DNA of 64,000 nucleotides, taken from positions 930,001-994,000 of the forward strand of contig CANUEZ040000208.1 of NCBI GenBank assembly GCA_948099385.1, written 5' to 3'. Below, piece by piece: positions 12,367 to 26,316 of the stretch (position 1 is the first letter of the stretch; each line of letters starts with the position of its first letter). A program made the translations under genes and the position numbers. This stretch comes from Fasciola hepatica. Taxonomy: Eukaryota > Platyhelminthes > Trematoda > Plagiorchiida > Fasciolidae. The notes below the pieces were generated by a model. It was not told the DNA's origin, ran no database searches, and saw only the letters and a program-made list of their open reading frames with translations.

Positions 12367-13635
12367 GCGTACTCGGTACTCCTATGCCCACTCGTCTTCT
12401 GACTTGTACACTCCGATGATCTTTTATGTTCAATAGGATCTAATTTGAATCGTCTCGATTGTGAATGGATACTGTTGATTGAAGAGGCGACAAATGAATG
12501 AGAATTGTCATTTCTCGTAGTTATTCGTGTCTGGGTCACTGCTAACACAACGAACAACGAGTTTGCATTTGTAAGCGCTCATCTCATATTCATAGTCAGT
12601 AAGTAGTATGTGAACGTGTGTGTGGACGACATTTTCGAGGAGCAAACACGACCGGTTTGGCGGTTGTTGCCGCTCATCAGCTATGCGTACTCGGTACTCC
12701 TATGCCCACTCGTCTTCTGACTTGTACACTCCGATGATCTTCTATAATCATTAGGATCTAATTTGAATCGTCTCGATTGTGAATGGATATTGTTGATTGA
12801 AGAGGCGACAAATGAATGAGAATTGTCATTTCTCGTAGTTATTTGTGTCTGTGTCACTGCTAACCCAACGAACAACGAGTTTGCATTTGCAAGCGCTCAT
12901 CTCATATTCATAGTCAGTAAGTAGTATGTGAACGTGTGTGTGGACGACATTTTCGAGGAAGCACACGACCGGTTTGGCGGTTGTTGCCGCTCATCAGCTA
13001 TGCGTACTCGGTACTCCTATGCCCACTCGTCTTCTGACTTGTACACTCCGATGATCTTTTATGTTCACTAGGATCTAATTTGAATCGTCTCGATTGTGAA
13101 TGGATACTGTTGATTGAAGAGGCGACAAATGAATGAGAATTGTCATTTCTCGTAGTTATTCGTGTCTGGGTCACTGCTAACACAACGAACAACGAGTTTG
13201 CATTTGTAAGCGCTCATCTCATATTCATAGTCAGTAAGTAGTATGTGAACGTGTGTGTGGACGACATTTTCGAGGAAGCACACGACCGGTTTGGCGGTTG
13301 TTGCCGCTCATCAGCTATGCGTACTCGGTACTCCTATGCCCACTCGTCTTCTGACTTGTACACTCCGATGATCTTCTATAATCATTAGGATCTAATTTGA
13401 ATCGTCTCGATTGTGAATGGATATTGTTGATTGAAGAGGCGACAAATGAATGAGAATTGCCATTTCTCGTAGTTATTTGTGTCTGTGTCACTGCTAACCC
13501 AACGAACAACGAGTTTGCATTTGCAAGCGCTCATCTCATATTCATAGTCAGTAAGTAGTATGTGAACGTGTGTGTGGACGACATTTTCGAGGAAGCACAC
13601 GACCGGTTTGGCGGTTGTTGCCGCTCATCAGCTAT
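12367..13635 (+). repeat. 2-unit higher-order repeat, two copies
   Basis: Copy 1 is 12367-13001 (318 + 317 bp) and copy 2 is 13002-13635. The first unit of each pair carries both AACACAACG and CATTTGTAAGCG. The second unit of each pair is B type with GATATTG and TTTGTGTCTGTGTC. The copies differ in the variable box of the first unit (A versus A-prime) and in the GAGCAAACACG insertion, present only in copy 1. Confidence 0.8.
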
Positions 13636-14269
13636 GCGTACTCGGTACTCCTATGCCCACTCGTCTTCTGACTTGTACACTCCGATGATCTTTTATGTTC
13701 AATAGGATCTAATTTGAATCGTCTCGATTGTGAATGGATACTGTTGATTGAAGAGGCGACAAATGAATGAGAATTGTCATTTCTCGTAGTTATTCGTGTC
13801 TGGGTCACTGCTAACCCAACGAACAACGAGTTTGCATTTGCAAGCGCTCATCTCATATTCATAGTCAGTAAGTAGTATGTGAACGTGTGTGTGGACGACA
13901 TTTTCGAGGAAGCACACGACCGGTTTGGCGGTTGTTGCCGCTCATCAGCTATGCGTACTCGGTACTCCTATGCCCACTCGTCTTCTGACTTGTACACTCC
14001 GATGATCTTTTATGTTCAATAGGATCTAATTTGAATCGTCTCGATTGTGAATGGATACTGTTGATTGAAGAGGCGACAAATGAATGAGAATTGTCATTTC
14101 TCGTAGTTATTCGTGTCTGGGTCACTGCTAACCCAACGAACAACGAGTTTGCATTTGCAAGCGCTCATCTCATATTCATAGTCAGTAAGTAGTATGTGAA
14201 CGTGTGTGTGGACGACATTTTCGAGGAAGCACACGACCGGTTTGGCGGTTGTTGCCGCTCATCAGCTAT

Positions 14270-14585
14270 GCGTACTCGGTACTCCTATGCCCACTCGTCT
14301 TCTGACTTGTACACTCCGATGATCTTTTATGTTCATTAGGATCTAGTTTGAATCGTCTCAATTGTGAATGGATACTGTTGATTGAAGAGGCGACAAATGA
14401 ATGAGAATTGTCATTCTCGTAGTTATTTGTGTCTGGGTCACTGCTAACCCAACGAACAACGAGTTTGCATTTGCAAGCGCTCATCTCATATTCATAGTCA
14501 GTAAGTAGTATGTGAACGTGTGTGTGGACGACATTTTCGAGGAAGCACACGACCGGTTTGGCGGTTGTTGCCGCTCATCAGCTAT
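14270..14585 (+). repeat. 316-bp monomer with deletion in the TTTCTC dyad arm
   Basis: GTCATTTCTCG reads GTCATTCTCG near 14410, one base short. The unit also has GATCTAGTTTG, TCTCAATTG and a recombinant box state (TTTTATGTTCATTAGG) that combines the A-type left part with the B-type T at position 67. The same deletion recurs much later, in the units starting at 44070, 45654 and 45970. Confidence 0.8.
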
Positions 14586-15536
14586 GCGTACTCGGTACTC
14601 CTATGCCCACTCGTCTTCTGACTTGTACACTCCGATGATCTTTTATGTTCACTAGGATCTAATTTGAATCGTCTCGATTGTGAATGGATACTGTTGATTG
14701 AAGAGGCGACAAATGAATGAGAATTGTCATTTCTCGTAGTTATTCGTGTCTGGGTCACTGCTAACCCAACGAACAACGGGTTTGCATTTGCAAGCGCTCA
14801 TCTCATATTCATAGTCAGTAAGTAGTATGTGAACGTGTGTGTGGACGACATTTTCGAGGAAGCACACGACCGGTTTGGCGGTTGTTGCCGCTCATCAGCT
14901 ATGCGTACTCGGTACTCCTATGCCCACTCGTCTTCTGACTTGTACACTCCGATGATCTTTTATGTTCACTAGGATCTAATTTGAATCGTCTCGATTGTGA
15001 ATGGATACTGTTGATTGAAGAGGCGACAAATGAATGAGAATTGTCATTTCTCGTAGTTATTCGTGTCTGGGTCACTGCTAACCCAACGAACAACGAGTTT
15101 GCATTTGCAAGCGCTCATCTCATATTCATAGTCAGTAAGTAGTATGTGAACGTGTGTGTGGACGACATTTTCGAGGAAGCACACGACCGGTTTGGCGGTT
15201 GTTGCCGCTCATCAGCTATGCGTACTCGGTACTCCTATGCCCACTCGTCTTCTGACTTGTACACTCCGATGATCTTCTATAATCATTAGGATCTAATTTG
15301 AATCGTCTCGATTGTGAATGGATACTGTTGATTGAAGAGGCGACAAATGAATGAGAATTGTCATTTCTCGTAGTTATTCGTGTCTGGGTCACTGCTAACC
15401 CAACGAACAACGAGTTTGCATTTGCAAGCGCTCATCTCATATTCATAGTCAGTAAGTAGTATGTGAACGTGTGTGTGGACGACATTTTCGAGGAAGCACA
15501 CGACCGGTTTGGCGGTTGTTGCCGCTCATCAGCTAT

Positions 15537-17121
15537 GCGTACTCGGTACTCCTATGCCCACTCGTCTACTGACTTATACACTCCGATGATCTTTTATGTT
15601 CAATAGGATCTAATTTGAATCGTCTCGATTGTGAATGGATACTGTTGATTGAAGAGGCGACAAATGAATGAGAATTGTCATTTCTCGTAGTTATTTGTGT
15701 CTGGGTCACTGCTAACCCAACGAACAACGAGTTTGCATTTGCAAGCGCTCATCTCATATTCATAGTCAGTAAGTAGTATGTGAACGTGTGTGTGGACGAC
15801 ATTTTCGAGGAAGCACACGACCGGTTTGGCGGTTGTTGCCGCTCATCAGCTATGCGTACTCGGTACTCCTATGCCCACTCGTCTTCTGACTTGTACACTC
15901 CGATGGTCTTATATCATCATTAGGATCTAATTTGAATCGTCTCGATTGTGAATGGATACTGTTGATTGAAGAGGCGACAAATGAATGAGAATTGTCATTT
16001 CTCGTAGTTATTCGTGTCTGGGTCACTGCTAACCCAACGAACAACGAGTTTGCATTTGCAAGCGCTCATCTCATATTCATAGTCAGTAAGTAGTATGTGA
16101 ACGTGTGTGTGGACGAAATTTTCGAGGAAGCACACGACCGGTTTGGCGGTTGTTGCCGCTCATCAGCTATGCGTACTCGGTACTCCTATGCCCACTCGTC
16201 CACTGACTTATACACTCCGATGATCTTTTATGTTCAATAGGATCTAATTTGAATCGTCTCGATTGTGAATGGATACTGTTGATTGAAGAGGCGAGAAATG
16301 AATGAGAATTGTCATTTCTCGTAGTTATTTGTGTCTGGGTCACTGCTAACCCAACGAACAACGAGTTTGCATTTGCAAGCGCTCATCTCATATTCATAGT
16401 CAGTAAGTAGTATGTGAACGTGTGTGTGGACGACATTTTCGAGGAAGCACACGACCGGTTTGGCGGTTGTTGCCGCTCATCAGCTATGCGTACTCGGTAC
16501 TCCTATGCCCACTCGTCTACTGACTTGTACACTCCGATGATCTTCTATAATCATTAGGATCTAATTTGAATCGTCTCGATTGTGAACGGATACTGTTGAT
16601 TGAAGAGGCGACAAATGAATGAGAATTGTCATTTCTCGTAGTTATTCGTGTCTGGGTCACTGCTAACCCAACGAACAACGAGTTTGCATTTGCAAGCGCT
16701 CATCTCATATTCATAGTCAGTAAGTAGTATGTGAACGTGTGTGTGGACGAAATTTTCGAGGAAGCACACGACCGGTTTGGCGGTTGTTGCCGCTCATCAG
16801 CTATGCGTACTCGGTACTCCTATGCCCACTCGTCTACTGACTTATACACTCCGATGATCTTTTATGTTCAATAGGATCTAATTTGAATCGTCTCGATTGT
16901 GAATGGATACTGTTGATTGAAGAGGCGACAAATGAATGAGAATTGTCATTTCTCGTAGTTATTTGTGTCTGGGTCACTGCTAACCCAACGAACAACGAGT
17001 TTGCATTTGCAAGCGCTCATCTCATATTCATAGTCAGTAAGTAGTATGTGAACGTGTGTGTGGACGACATTTTCGAGGAAGCACACGACCGGTTTGGCGG
17101 TTGTTGCCGCTCATCAGCTAT
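15537..17121 (+). repeat. Alternating 2-unit repeat (634-bp period)
   Basis: Units starting at 15537, 16171 and 16805 are A-type with a CTACTGACTTATAC or CCACTGACTTATAC start and TTTGTGTCTG. The intervening units at 15854 and 16488 both carry the rare GGACGAAATT (near 16111 and 16745) in place of GGACGACATT. Their variable boxes differ: ATATCATCATT in one and CTATAATCATT in the other. The period is two monomers and about two and a half copies are present. Confidence 0.7.
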
Positions 17122-19340
17122 GCGTACTCGGTACTCCTATGCCCACTCGTCTTCTGACTTGTACACTCCGATGATCTTTTATGTTCACTAGGATCTAATT
17201 TGAATCGTCTCGATTGTGAATGGATACTGTTGATTGAAGAGGCGACAAATGAATGAGAATTGTCATTTCTCGTAGTTATTCGTGTCTGGGTCACTGCTAA
17301 CCCAACGAACAACGAGTTTGCATTTGCAAGCGCTCATCTCATATTCATAGTCAGTAAGTAGTATGTGAACGTGTGTGTGGACGACATTTTCGAGGAAGCA
17401 CACGACCGGTTTGGCGGTTGTTGCCGCTCATCAGCTATGCGTACTCGGTACTCCTATGCCCACTCGTCTACTGACTTATACACTCCGATGATCTTTTATG
17501 TTCAATAGGATCTAATTTGAATCGTCTCGATTGTGAATGGATACTGTTGATTGAAGAGGCGACAAATGAATGAGAATTGTCATTTCTCGTAGTTATTCGT
17601 GTCTGGGTCACTGCTAACCCAACGAACAACGAGTTTGCATTTGCAAGCGCTCATCTCATATTCATAGTCAGTAAGTAGTATGTGAACGTGTGTGTGGACG
17701 ACATTTTCGAGGAAGCACACGACCGGTTTGGCGGTTGTTGCCGCTCATCAGCTATGCGTACTCGGTACTCCTATGCCCACTCGTCTTCTGACTTGTACAC
17801 TCCGATGATCTTCTATAATCATTAGGATCTAATTTGAATCGTCTCGATTGTGAATGGATACTGTTGATTGAAGAGGCGACAAATGAATGAGAATTGTCAT
17901 TTCTCGTAGTTATTTGTGTCTGGGTCACTGCTAACCCAACGAACAACGAGTTTGCATTTGCAAGCGCTCATCTCATATTCATAGTCAGTAAGTAGTATGT
18001 GAACGTGTGTGTGGACGACATTTTCGAGGAAGCACACGACCGGTTTGGCGGTTGTTGCCGCTCATCAGCTATGCGTACTCGGTACTCCTATGCCCACTCG
18101 TCTTCTGACTTGTACACTCCGATGATCTTTTATGTTCAATAGGATCTAATTTGAATCGTCTCGATTGTGAATGGATACTGTTGATTGAAGAGGCGACAAA
18201 TGAATGAGAATTGTCATTTCTCGTAGTTATTCGTGTCTGGGTCACTGCTAACCCAACGAACAACGAGTTTGCATTTGCAAGCGCTCATCTCATATTCATA
18301 GTCAGTAAGTAGTATGTGAACGTGTGTGTGGACGACATTTTCGAGGAAGCACACGACCGGTTTGGCGGTTGTTGCCGCTCATCAGCTATGCGTACTCGGT
18401 ACTCCTATGCCCACTCGTCTACTGACTTATACACTCCGATGATCTTCTATAATCATTAGGATCTAATTTGAATCGTCTCGATTGTGAATGGATACTGTTG
18501 ATTGAAGAGGCGACAAATGAATGAGAATTGTCATTTCTCGTAGTTATTCGTGTCTGGGTCACTGCTAACCCAACGAACAACGAGTTTGCATTTGCAAGCG
18601 CTCATCTCATATTCATAGTCAGTAAGTAGTATGTGAACGTGTGTGTGGACGACATTTTCGAGGAAGCTCACGACCGGTTTGGCGGTTGTTGCCGCTCATC
18701 AGCTATGCGTACTCGGTACTCGTATGCCCACTCGTCTTCTGACTTGTACACTCCGATGATCTTTTATGTTCACTAGGATCTAATTTGAATCGTCTCGATT
18801 GTGAACGGATACTGTTGATTGAAGAGGCGACAAATGAATGAGAATTGTCATTTCTCGTAGTTATTCGTGTCTGGGTCACTGCTAACCCAACGAACAACGA
18901 GTTTGCATTTGCAAGCGCTCATCTCATATTCATAGTCAGTGAGTAGTATGTGAACGTGTGTGTGGACGACATTTTCGAGGAAGCACACGACCGGTTTGGC
19001 GGTTGTTGCCGCTCATCAGCTATGCGTACTCGGTACTCCTATGCCCACTCGTCTTCTGACTTGTACACTCCGATGATCTTCTATAATCACTAGGATCCTA
19101 TTTGAATCGTCTCGATTGTGAATGGATACTGTTGATTGAAGAGGCGACAAATGAATGAGAATTGTCATTTCTCGTAGTTATTCGTGTCTGTGTCACTGCT
19201 AACCCAACGAACAACGAGTTTGCATTTGCAAGCGCTCATCTCATATTCATAGTCAGTAAGTAGTATGTGAACGTGTGTGTGGACGACATTTTCGAGGAAG
19301 CACACGACCGGTTTGGCGGTTGTTGCCGCTCATCAGCTAT

Positions 19341-21559
19341 GCGTACTCGGTACTCCTATGCCCACTCGTCTTCTGACTTGTACACTCCGATGATCTTTTA
19401 TGTTCAATAGGATCTGATTTGAATCGTCTCGATTGTGAACGGATACTGTTGATTGAAGAGGCGACAAATGAATGAGAATTGTCATTTCTCGTAGTTATTC
19501 GTGTCTGTGTCACTGCTAACCCAACGAACAACGAGTTTGCATTTGCAAGCGCTCATCTCATATTCATAGTCAGTGAGTAGTATGTGAACGTGTGTGTGGA
19601 CGACATTTTCGAGGAAGCACACGACCGGTTTGGCGGTTGTTGCCGCTCATCAGCTATGCGTACTCGGTACTCCTATGCCCACTCGTCTTCTGACTTGTAC
19701 ACTCCGATGATCTTCTATAATCATTAGGATCTAATTTGAATCGTCTCGATTGTGAATGGATACTGTTGATTGAAGAGGCGACAAATGAATGTGAATTGTC
19801 ATTTCTCATAGTTATTCGTGTCTGGGTCACAGCTAACCCAACGAACAACGAGTTTGCATTTGCAAGCGCTCATCTCATATTCATAGTCAGTAAGTAGTAT
19901 GTGAACGTGTGTGTGGACGACATTTTCGAGGAAGCACACGACCGGTTTGGCGGTTGTTGCCGCTCATCAGCTATGCGTACTCGATACTCCTATGCCCACT
20001 CGTCTTCTGACTTGTACACTCCGATGATCTTTTATGTTCAATAGGATCTAATTTGAATCGTCTCGATTGTGAATGGATATTGTTGATTGAAGAGGCGACA
20101 AATGAATGAGAATTGTCATTTCTCGTAGTTATTCGTGTCTGGGTCACTGCTAACCCAACGAACAACGAGTTTGCATTTGCAAGCGCTCATCTCATATTCA
20201 TAGTCAGTAAGTAGTATGTGAACGTGTGTGTGGACGACATTTTCGAGGAAGCTCACGACCGGTTTGGCGGTTGTTGCCGCTCATCAGCTATGCGTACTCG
20301 GTACTCGTATGCCCACTCGTCTTCTGACTTGTACACTCCGATGATCTTTTATGTTCAATAGGATCTAATTTGAATCGTCTCGATTGTGAACGGATACTGT
20401 TGATTGAAGAGGCGACAAATGAATGAGAATTGTCATTTCTCGTAGTTATTCGTGTCTGGGTCACTGCTAACCCAACGAACAACGAGTTTGCATTTGCAAG
20501 CGCTCATCTCATATTCATAGTCAGTGAGTAGTATGTGAACGTGTGTGTGGACGACATTTTCGAGGAAGCACACGACCGGTTTGGCGGTTGTTGCCGCTCA
20601 TCAGCTATGCGTACTCGGTACTCGTATGCCCACTCGTCTTCTGACTTGTACACTCCGATGATCTTTTATGTTCACTAGGATCTAATTTGAATCGTCTCGA
20701 TTGTGAACGGATACTGTTGATTGAAGAGGCGACAAATGAATGAGAATTGTCATTTCTCGTAGTTATTCGTGTCTGGGTCACTGCTAACCCAACGAACAAC
20801 GAGTTTGCATTTGCAAGCGCTCATCTCATATTCATAGTCAGTGAGTAGTATGTGAACGTGTGTGTGGACGACATTTTCGAGGAAGCACACGACCGGTTTG
20901 GCGGTTGTTGCCGCTCATCAGCTATGCGTACTCGGTACTCCTATGCCCACTCGTCTTCTGACTTGTACACTCCGATGATCTTCTATAATCATTAGGATCT
21001 AATTTGAATCGTCTCGATTGTGAATGGATACTGTTGATTGAAGAGGCGACAAATGAATGTGAATTGTCATTTCTCATAGTTATTCGTGTCTGTGTCACAG
21101 CTAACCCAACGAACAACGAGTTTGCATTTGCAAGCGCTCATCTCATATTCATAGTCAGTAAGTAGTATGTGAACGTGTGTGTGGACGACATTTTCGAGGA
21201 AGCACACGACCGGTTTGGCGGTTGTTGCCGCTCATCAGCTATGCGTACTCGATACTCCTATGCCCACTCGACTTCTGACTTGTACACTCCGATGATCTTC
21301 TATAATCATTAGGATCTGATTTGAATCGTCTCGATTGTGAACGGATACTGTTGATTGAAGAGGCGACAAATGAATGAGAATTGTCATTTCTCGTAGTTAT
21401 TCGTGTCTGGGTCACTGCTAACCCAACGAACAACGAGTTTGCATTTGCAAGCGCTCATCTCATATTCATAGTCAGTAAGTAGTATGTGAACGTGTGTGTG
21501 GACGACATTTTCGAGGAAGCACACGACCGGTTTGGCGGTTGTTTCCGCTCATCAGCTAT
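19341..21559 (+). repeat. Partial 4-unit higher-order repeat (1268-bp period)
   Basis: Units at 19658 and 20926 share AATGTGAATTG, CTCATAGTTATTC and CACAGC. Units at 19975 and 21243 share TCGATACTCC. Units at 19341 and 20609 share GAACGG and GTCAGTGAGTAG. All pairs are 1268 bp apart. The unit at 20292 belongs to the same marker group (G16, GAACGG, GTGAGTAG) and also resembles 18707 five units earlier, where both preceding units end in GAAGCTCACG. A 5-unit and a 4-unit event therefore seem to overlap here. Confidence 0.7.
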
Positions 21560-24500
21560 GCGTACTCGGTACTCCTATGCCCACTCGTCTTCTGACTTGT
21601 ACACTCCGATGATCTTTTATGTTCACTAGGATCTAATTTGAATCGTCTCGATTGTGAATGGATATTGTTGATTGAAGAGGCGACAAATGAATGAGAATTG
21701 TCGTTTCTCGTAGTTATTCGTGTCTGTGTCACTGCTAACCCAACGAACAACGAGTTTGCATTTGCAAGCGCTCATCTCATATTCATAGTCAGTAAGTAGT
21801 ATGTGAACGTGTGTGTGGACGACATTTTCGAGGAAGCGCACGACCGGTTTGGCGATGGTTGCCGCTCATCAGCTATGCGTACTCGGTACTCCTATGCCCA
21901 CTCGTCTTCTGACTTGTACACTCCGATGATCTTTTATGTTCAATAGGATCTAATTTGAATCGTCTCGATTGTGAATGGATACTGTTGATTGAAGAGGCGA
22001 CAAATGAATGAGAATTGTCATTTCTCGTAGTTATTCGTGTCTGTGTCACTGCTAACCCAACGAACAACGAGTTTGCATTTGCAAGCGCTCATCTCATATT
22101 CATAGTCAGTAAGTAGTATGTGAACGTGTGTGTGGACGACATTTTCGAGGAAGCACACGACCGGTTTGGCGGTTGTTTCCGCTCATCAGCTATGCGTACT
22201 CGGTACTCCTATGCCCACTCGTCTTCTGACTTGTACACTCCGATGATCTTTTATGTTCAATAGGATCTAATTTGAATCGTCTCGATTGTGAACGGATACT
22301 GTTGATTGAAGAGGCGACAAATGAATGAGAATTGTCATTTCTCGTAGTTATTCGTGTCTGGGTCACTGCGAACCCAACGAACAACGAGTTTGCATTTGCA
22401 AGCGCTCATCTCATATTCATAGTCAGTAAGTAGTATGTGAACGTGTGTGTGGACGACATTTTCGAGGAGCAAACACGACCGGTTTGGCGGTTGTTGCCGC
22501 TCATCAGCTATGCGTACTCGGTACTCCTATGCCCACTCGTCTTCTGACTTGTACACTCCGATGATCTTCTTTAATCATTAGGATCTAATTTGAATCGTCT
22601 CGATTGTGAATGGATATTGTTGATTGAAGAGGCGACAAATGAATGAGAATTGTCATTTCTCGTAGTTATTCGTGTCTGGGTCACTGCTAACCCAACGAAC
22701 AACGAGTTTGCATTTGCAAGCGCTCATCTCATATTCATAGTCAGTAAGTAGTATGTGAACGTGTGTGTGGACGACATTTTCGAGGAAGCACACGACCGGT
22801 TTGGCGGTTGTTGCCGCTCATCAGCTATGCGTACTCGGTACTCCTATGCCCACTCGTCTTCCGACTTGTACACTCCGATGATCTTTTATGTTCAATAGGA
22901 TCTAATTTGAATCGTCTCGATTGTGAATGGATATTGTTGATTGAAGAGGCGACAAATGAATGAGAATTGTCATTTCTCGTAGTTATTCGTGTCTGTGTCA
23001 CTGCTAACCCAACGAACAACGAGTTTGCATTTGCAAGCGCTCATCTCATATTCATAGTCAGTAAGTAGTATGTGAACGTGTGTGTGGACGACATTTTCGA
23101 GGAAGCACACGACCGGTTTGGCGGTTGTTCCGCTCATCAGCTATGCGTACTCGGTACTCCTATGCCCACTCGTCTTCTGACTTGTACACTCCGATGATCT
23201 TTTATGTTCAATAGGATCTAATTTGAATCGTCTCGATTGTGAACGGATACTGTTGATTGAAGAGGCGACAAATGAATGAGAATTGTGATTTCTCGTAGTT
23301 ATTGGTGTCTGGGTCACTGCTAACCCAACGAACAACGAGTTTGCATTTGCAAGCGCTCATCTCATATTCATAGTCAGTAAGTAGTATGTGAACGTGTGTG
23401 TGGACGACATTTTCGAGGAGCAAACACGACCGGTTTGGCGGTTGTTGCCGCTCATCAGCTATGCGTACTCGGTACTCCTATGCCCACTCGTCTTCTGACT
23501 TGTACACTCCGATGATCTTTTATGTTCAATAGGATCTAATTTGAATCGTCTCGATTGTGAATGGATACTGTTGATTGAAGAGGCGACAAATGAATGAGAA
23601 TTGTCGTTTCTCGTAGTTATTCGTGTCTGTGTCACTGCTAACCCAACGAACAACGAGTTTGCATTTGCAAGCGCTCATCTCATATTCATAGTCAGTAAGT
23701 AGTATGTGAACGTGTGTGTGGACGACATTTTCGAGGAAGCGCACGACCGGTTTGGCGATGGTTGCCGCTCATCAGCTATGCGTACTCGGTACTCCTATGC
23801 CCACTCGTCTTCTGACTTGTACACTCCGATGATCTTTTATGTTCAATAGGATCTAATTTGAATCGTCTCGATTGTGAATGGATACTGTTGATTGAAGAGG
23901 CGACAAATGAATGAGAATTGTCATTTCTCGTAGTTATTCGTGTCTGTGTCACTGCTAACCCAACGAACAACGAGTTTGCATTTGCAAGCGCTCATCTCAT
24001 ATTCATAGTCAGTAAGTAGTATGTGAACGTGTGTGTGGACGACATTTTCGAGGAAGCACACGACCGGTTTGGCGGTTGTTTCCGCTCATCAGCTATGCGT
24101 ACTCGGTACTCCTATGCCCACTCGTCTTCTGACTTGTACACTCCGATGATCTTTTATGTTCAATAGGATCTAATTTGAATCGTCTCGATTGTGAACGGAT
24201 ACTGTTGATTGAAGAGGCGACAAATGAATGAGAATTGTCATTTCTTGTAGTTATTCGTGTCTGGGTCACTGCTAACCCAACGAACAACGAGTTTGCATTT
24301 GCAAGCGCTCATCTCATATTCATAGTCAGTAAGTAGTATGTGAACGTGTGTGTGGACGACATTTTCGAGGAGCAAACACGACCGGTTTGGCGGTTGTTGC
24401 CGCTCATCAGCTATGCGTACTCGGTACTCCTATGCCCACTCGTCTTCTGACTTGTACACTCCGATGATCTTTTATGTTCAATAGGATCTGATTTGAATCG

Positions 24501-25365
24501 TCTCGATTGTGAATGGATATTGTTGATTGAAGAGGCGACAAATGAATGAGAATTGTCATTTCTCGTAGTTATTCGTGTCTGGGTCACTGCTAACCCAACG
24601 AACAACGAGTTTGCATTTGCAAGCGCTCATCTCATATTCATAGTCAGTAAGTAGTATGTGAACGTGTGTGTGGACGACATTTTCGAGGAAGCACACGACC
24701 GGTTTGGCGGTTGTTGCCGCTCATCAGCTATGCGTACTCGGTACTCCTATGCCCACTCGTCTTCCGACTTGTACACTCCGATGATCTTTTATGTTCAATA
24801 GGATCTAATTTGAATCGTCTCGATTGTGAATGGATATTGTTGATTGAAGAGGCGACAAATGAATGAGAATTGTCATTTCTCGTAGTTATTCGTGTCTGTG
24901 TCACTGCTAACACAACGAACAACGAGTTTGCATTTGCAAGCGCTCATCTCATATTCATAGTCAGTAAGTAGTATGTGAACGTGTGTGTGGACGACATTTT
25001 CGAGGAAGCACACGACCGGTTTGGCGGTTGTTGCCGCTCATCAGCTATGCGTACTCGGTACTCCTATGCCCACTCGTCTTCTGACTTGTACACTCCGATG
25101 ATCTTTTATGTTCAATAGGATCTAATTTGAATCGTCTCGATTGTGAACGGATACTGTTGATTGAAGAGGCGACAAATGAATGAGAATTGTGATTTCTCGT
25201 AGTTATTGGTGTCTGGGTCACTGCTAACCCAACGAACAACGAGTTTGCATTTGCAAGCGCTCATCTCATATTCATAGTCAGTAAGTAGTATGTGAACGTG
25301 TGTGTGGACGACATTTTCGAGGAAGCACACGACCGGTTTGGCGGTTGTTGCCGCTCATCAGCTAT
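21560..25365 (+). repeat. 6-unit higher-order repeat, two copies of 1903 bp
   Basis: Copy 1 is 21560-23462 and copy 2 is 23463-25365, each exactly 1903 bp. Unit by unit the shared markers are: GTCGTTTCTCG with a GCGATGGTTG end; an end of GTTGTTTCCGC; GAACGG with the GAGCAAACACG insertion; GATATTG; CTTCCGAC with GATATTG; and GAACGG with TTGTGATTTCTCG and ATTGGTGTC. Differences include the variable boxes of units 1 and 4, a one-base deletion (TTGTTCCGC) in unit 5 of copy 1, and loss of the insertion allele from unit 6 of copy 2. This is the clearest HOR in the window. Confidence 0.92.
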
Positions 25366-26316
25366 GCGTACTCGGTACTCCTATGCCCACTCGTCTACTG
25401 ACTTGTACACTCCGATGATCTTCTATAATCATTAGGATCTAATTTGAATCGTCTCGATTGTGAACGGATACTGTTGATTGAAGAGGCGACAAATGAATGA
25501 GAATTGTCATTTCTCGTAGTTATTCGTGTCTGGGTCACTGCTAACCCAACGAACAACGAGTTTGCATTTGCAAGCGCTCATCTCATATTCATAGTCAGTA
25601 AGTAGTATGTGAACGTGTGTGTGGACGAAATTTTCGAGGAAGCACACGACCGGTTTGGCGGTTGTTGCCGCTCATCAGCTATGCGTACTCGGTACTCCTA
25701 TGCCCACTCGTCTTCTGACTTGTACACTCCGATGATCTTTTATGTTCAATAGGATCTAATTTGAATCGTCTCGGTTGTGAATGGATACTGTTGATTGAAG
25801 AGGCGACAAATGAATGAGAATTGTCATTTCTCGTAGTTATTCGTGTCTGTGTCACTGCTAACCCAACGAACAACGAGTTTGCATTTGCAAGCGCTCATCT
25901 CATATTCATAGTCAGTAAGTAGTATGTGAACGTGTGTGTGGACGACATTTTCGAGGAAGCACACGACCGGTTTGGCGGTTGTTGCCGCTCATCAGCTATG
26001 CGTACTCGGTACTCCTATGCCCACTCGTCTTCTGACTTGTACACTCCGATGATCTTTTATGTTCAATAGGATCTGATTTGAATCGTCTCGATTGTGAATG
26101 GATATTGTTGATTGAAGAGGCGACAAATGAATGAGAATTGTCATTTCTCGTAGTTATTCGTGTCTGGGTCACTGCTAACCCAACGAACAACGAGTTTGCA
26201 TTTGCAAGCGCTCATCTCATATTCATAGTCATTAAGTAGTATGTGAACGTGTGTGTGGACGACATTTTCGAGGAAGCACACGACCGGTTTGGCGGTTGTT
26301 GCCGCTCATCAGCTAT

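Noticed and set aside
22763..22963. Plus-strand 66-codon open frame (eight units)
   Set aside because: It starts at GTG and is open only where CTTCTGAC has changed to CTTCCGAC, removing a TGA that almost all other units carry. The eight cases match the eight copies of that variant exactly, so it is a by-product of one substitution.
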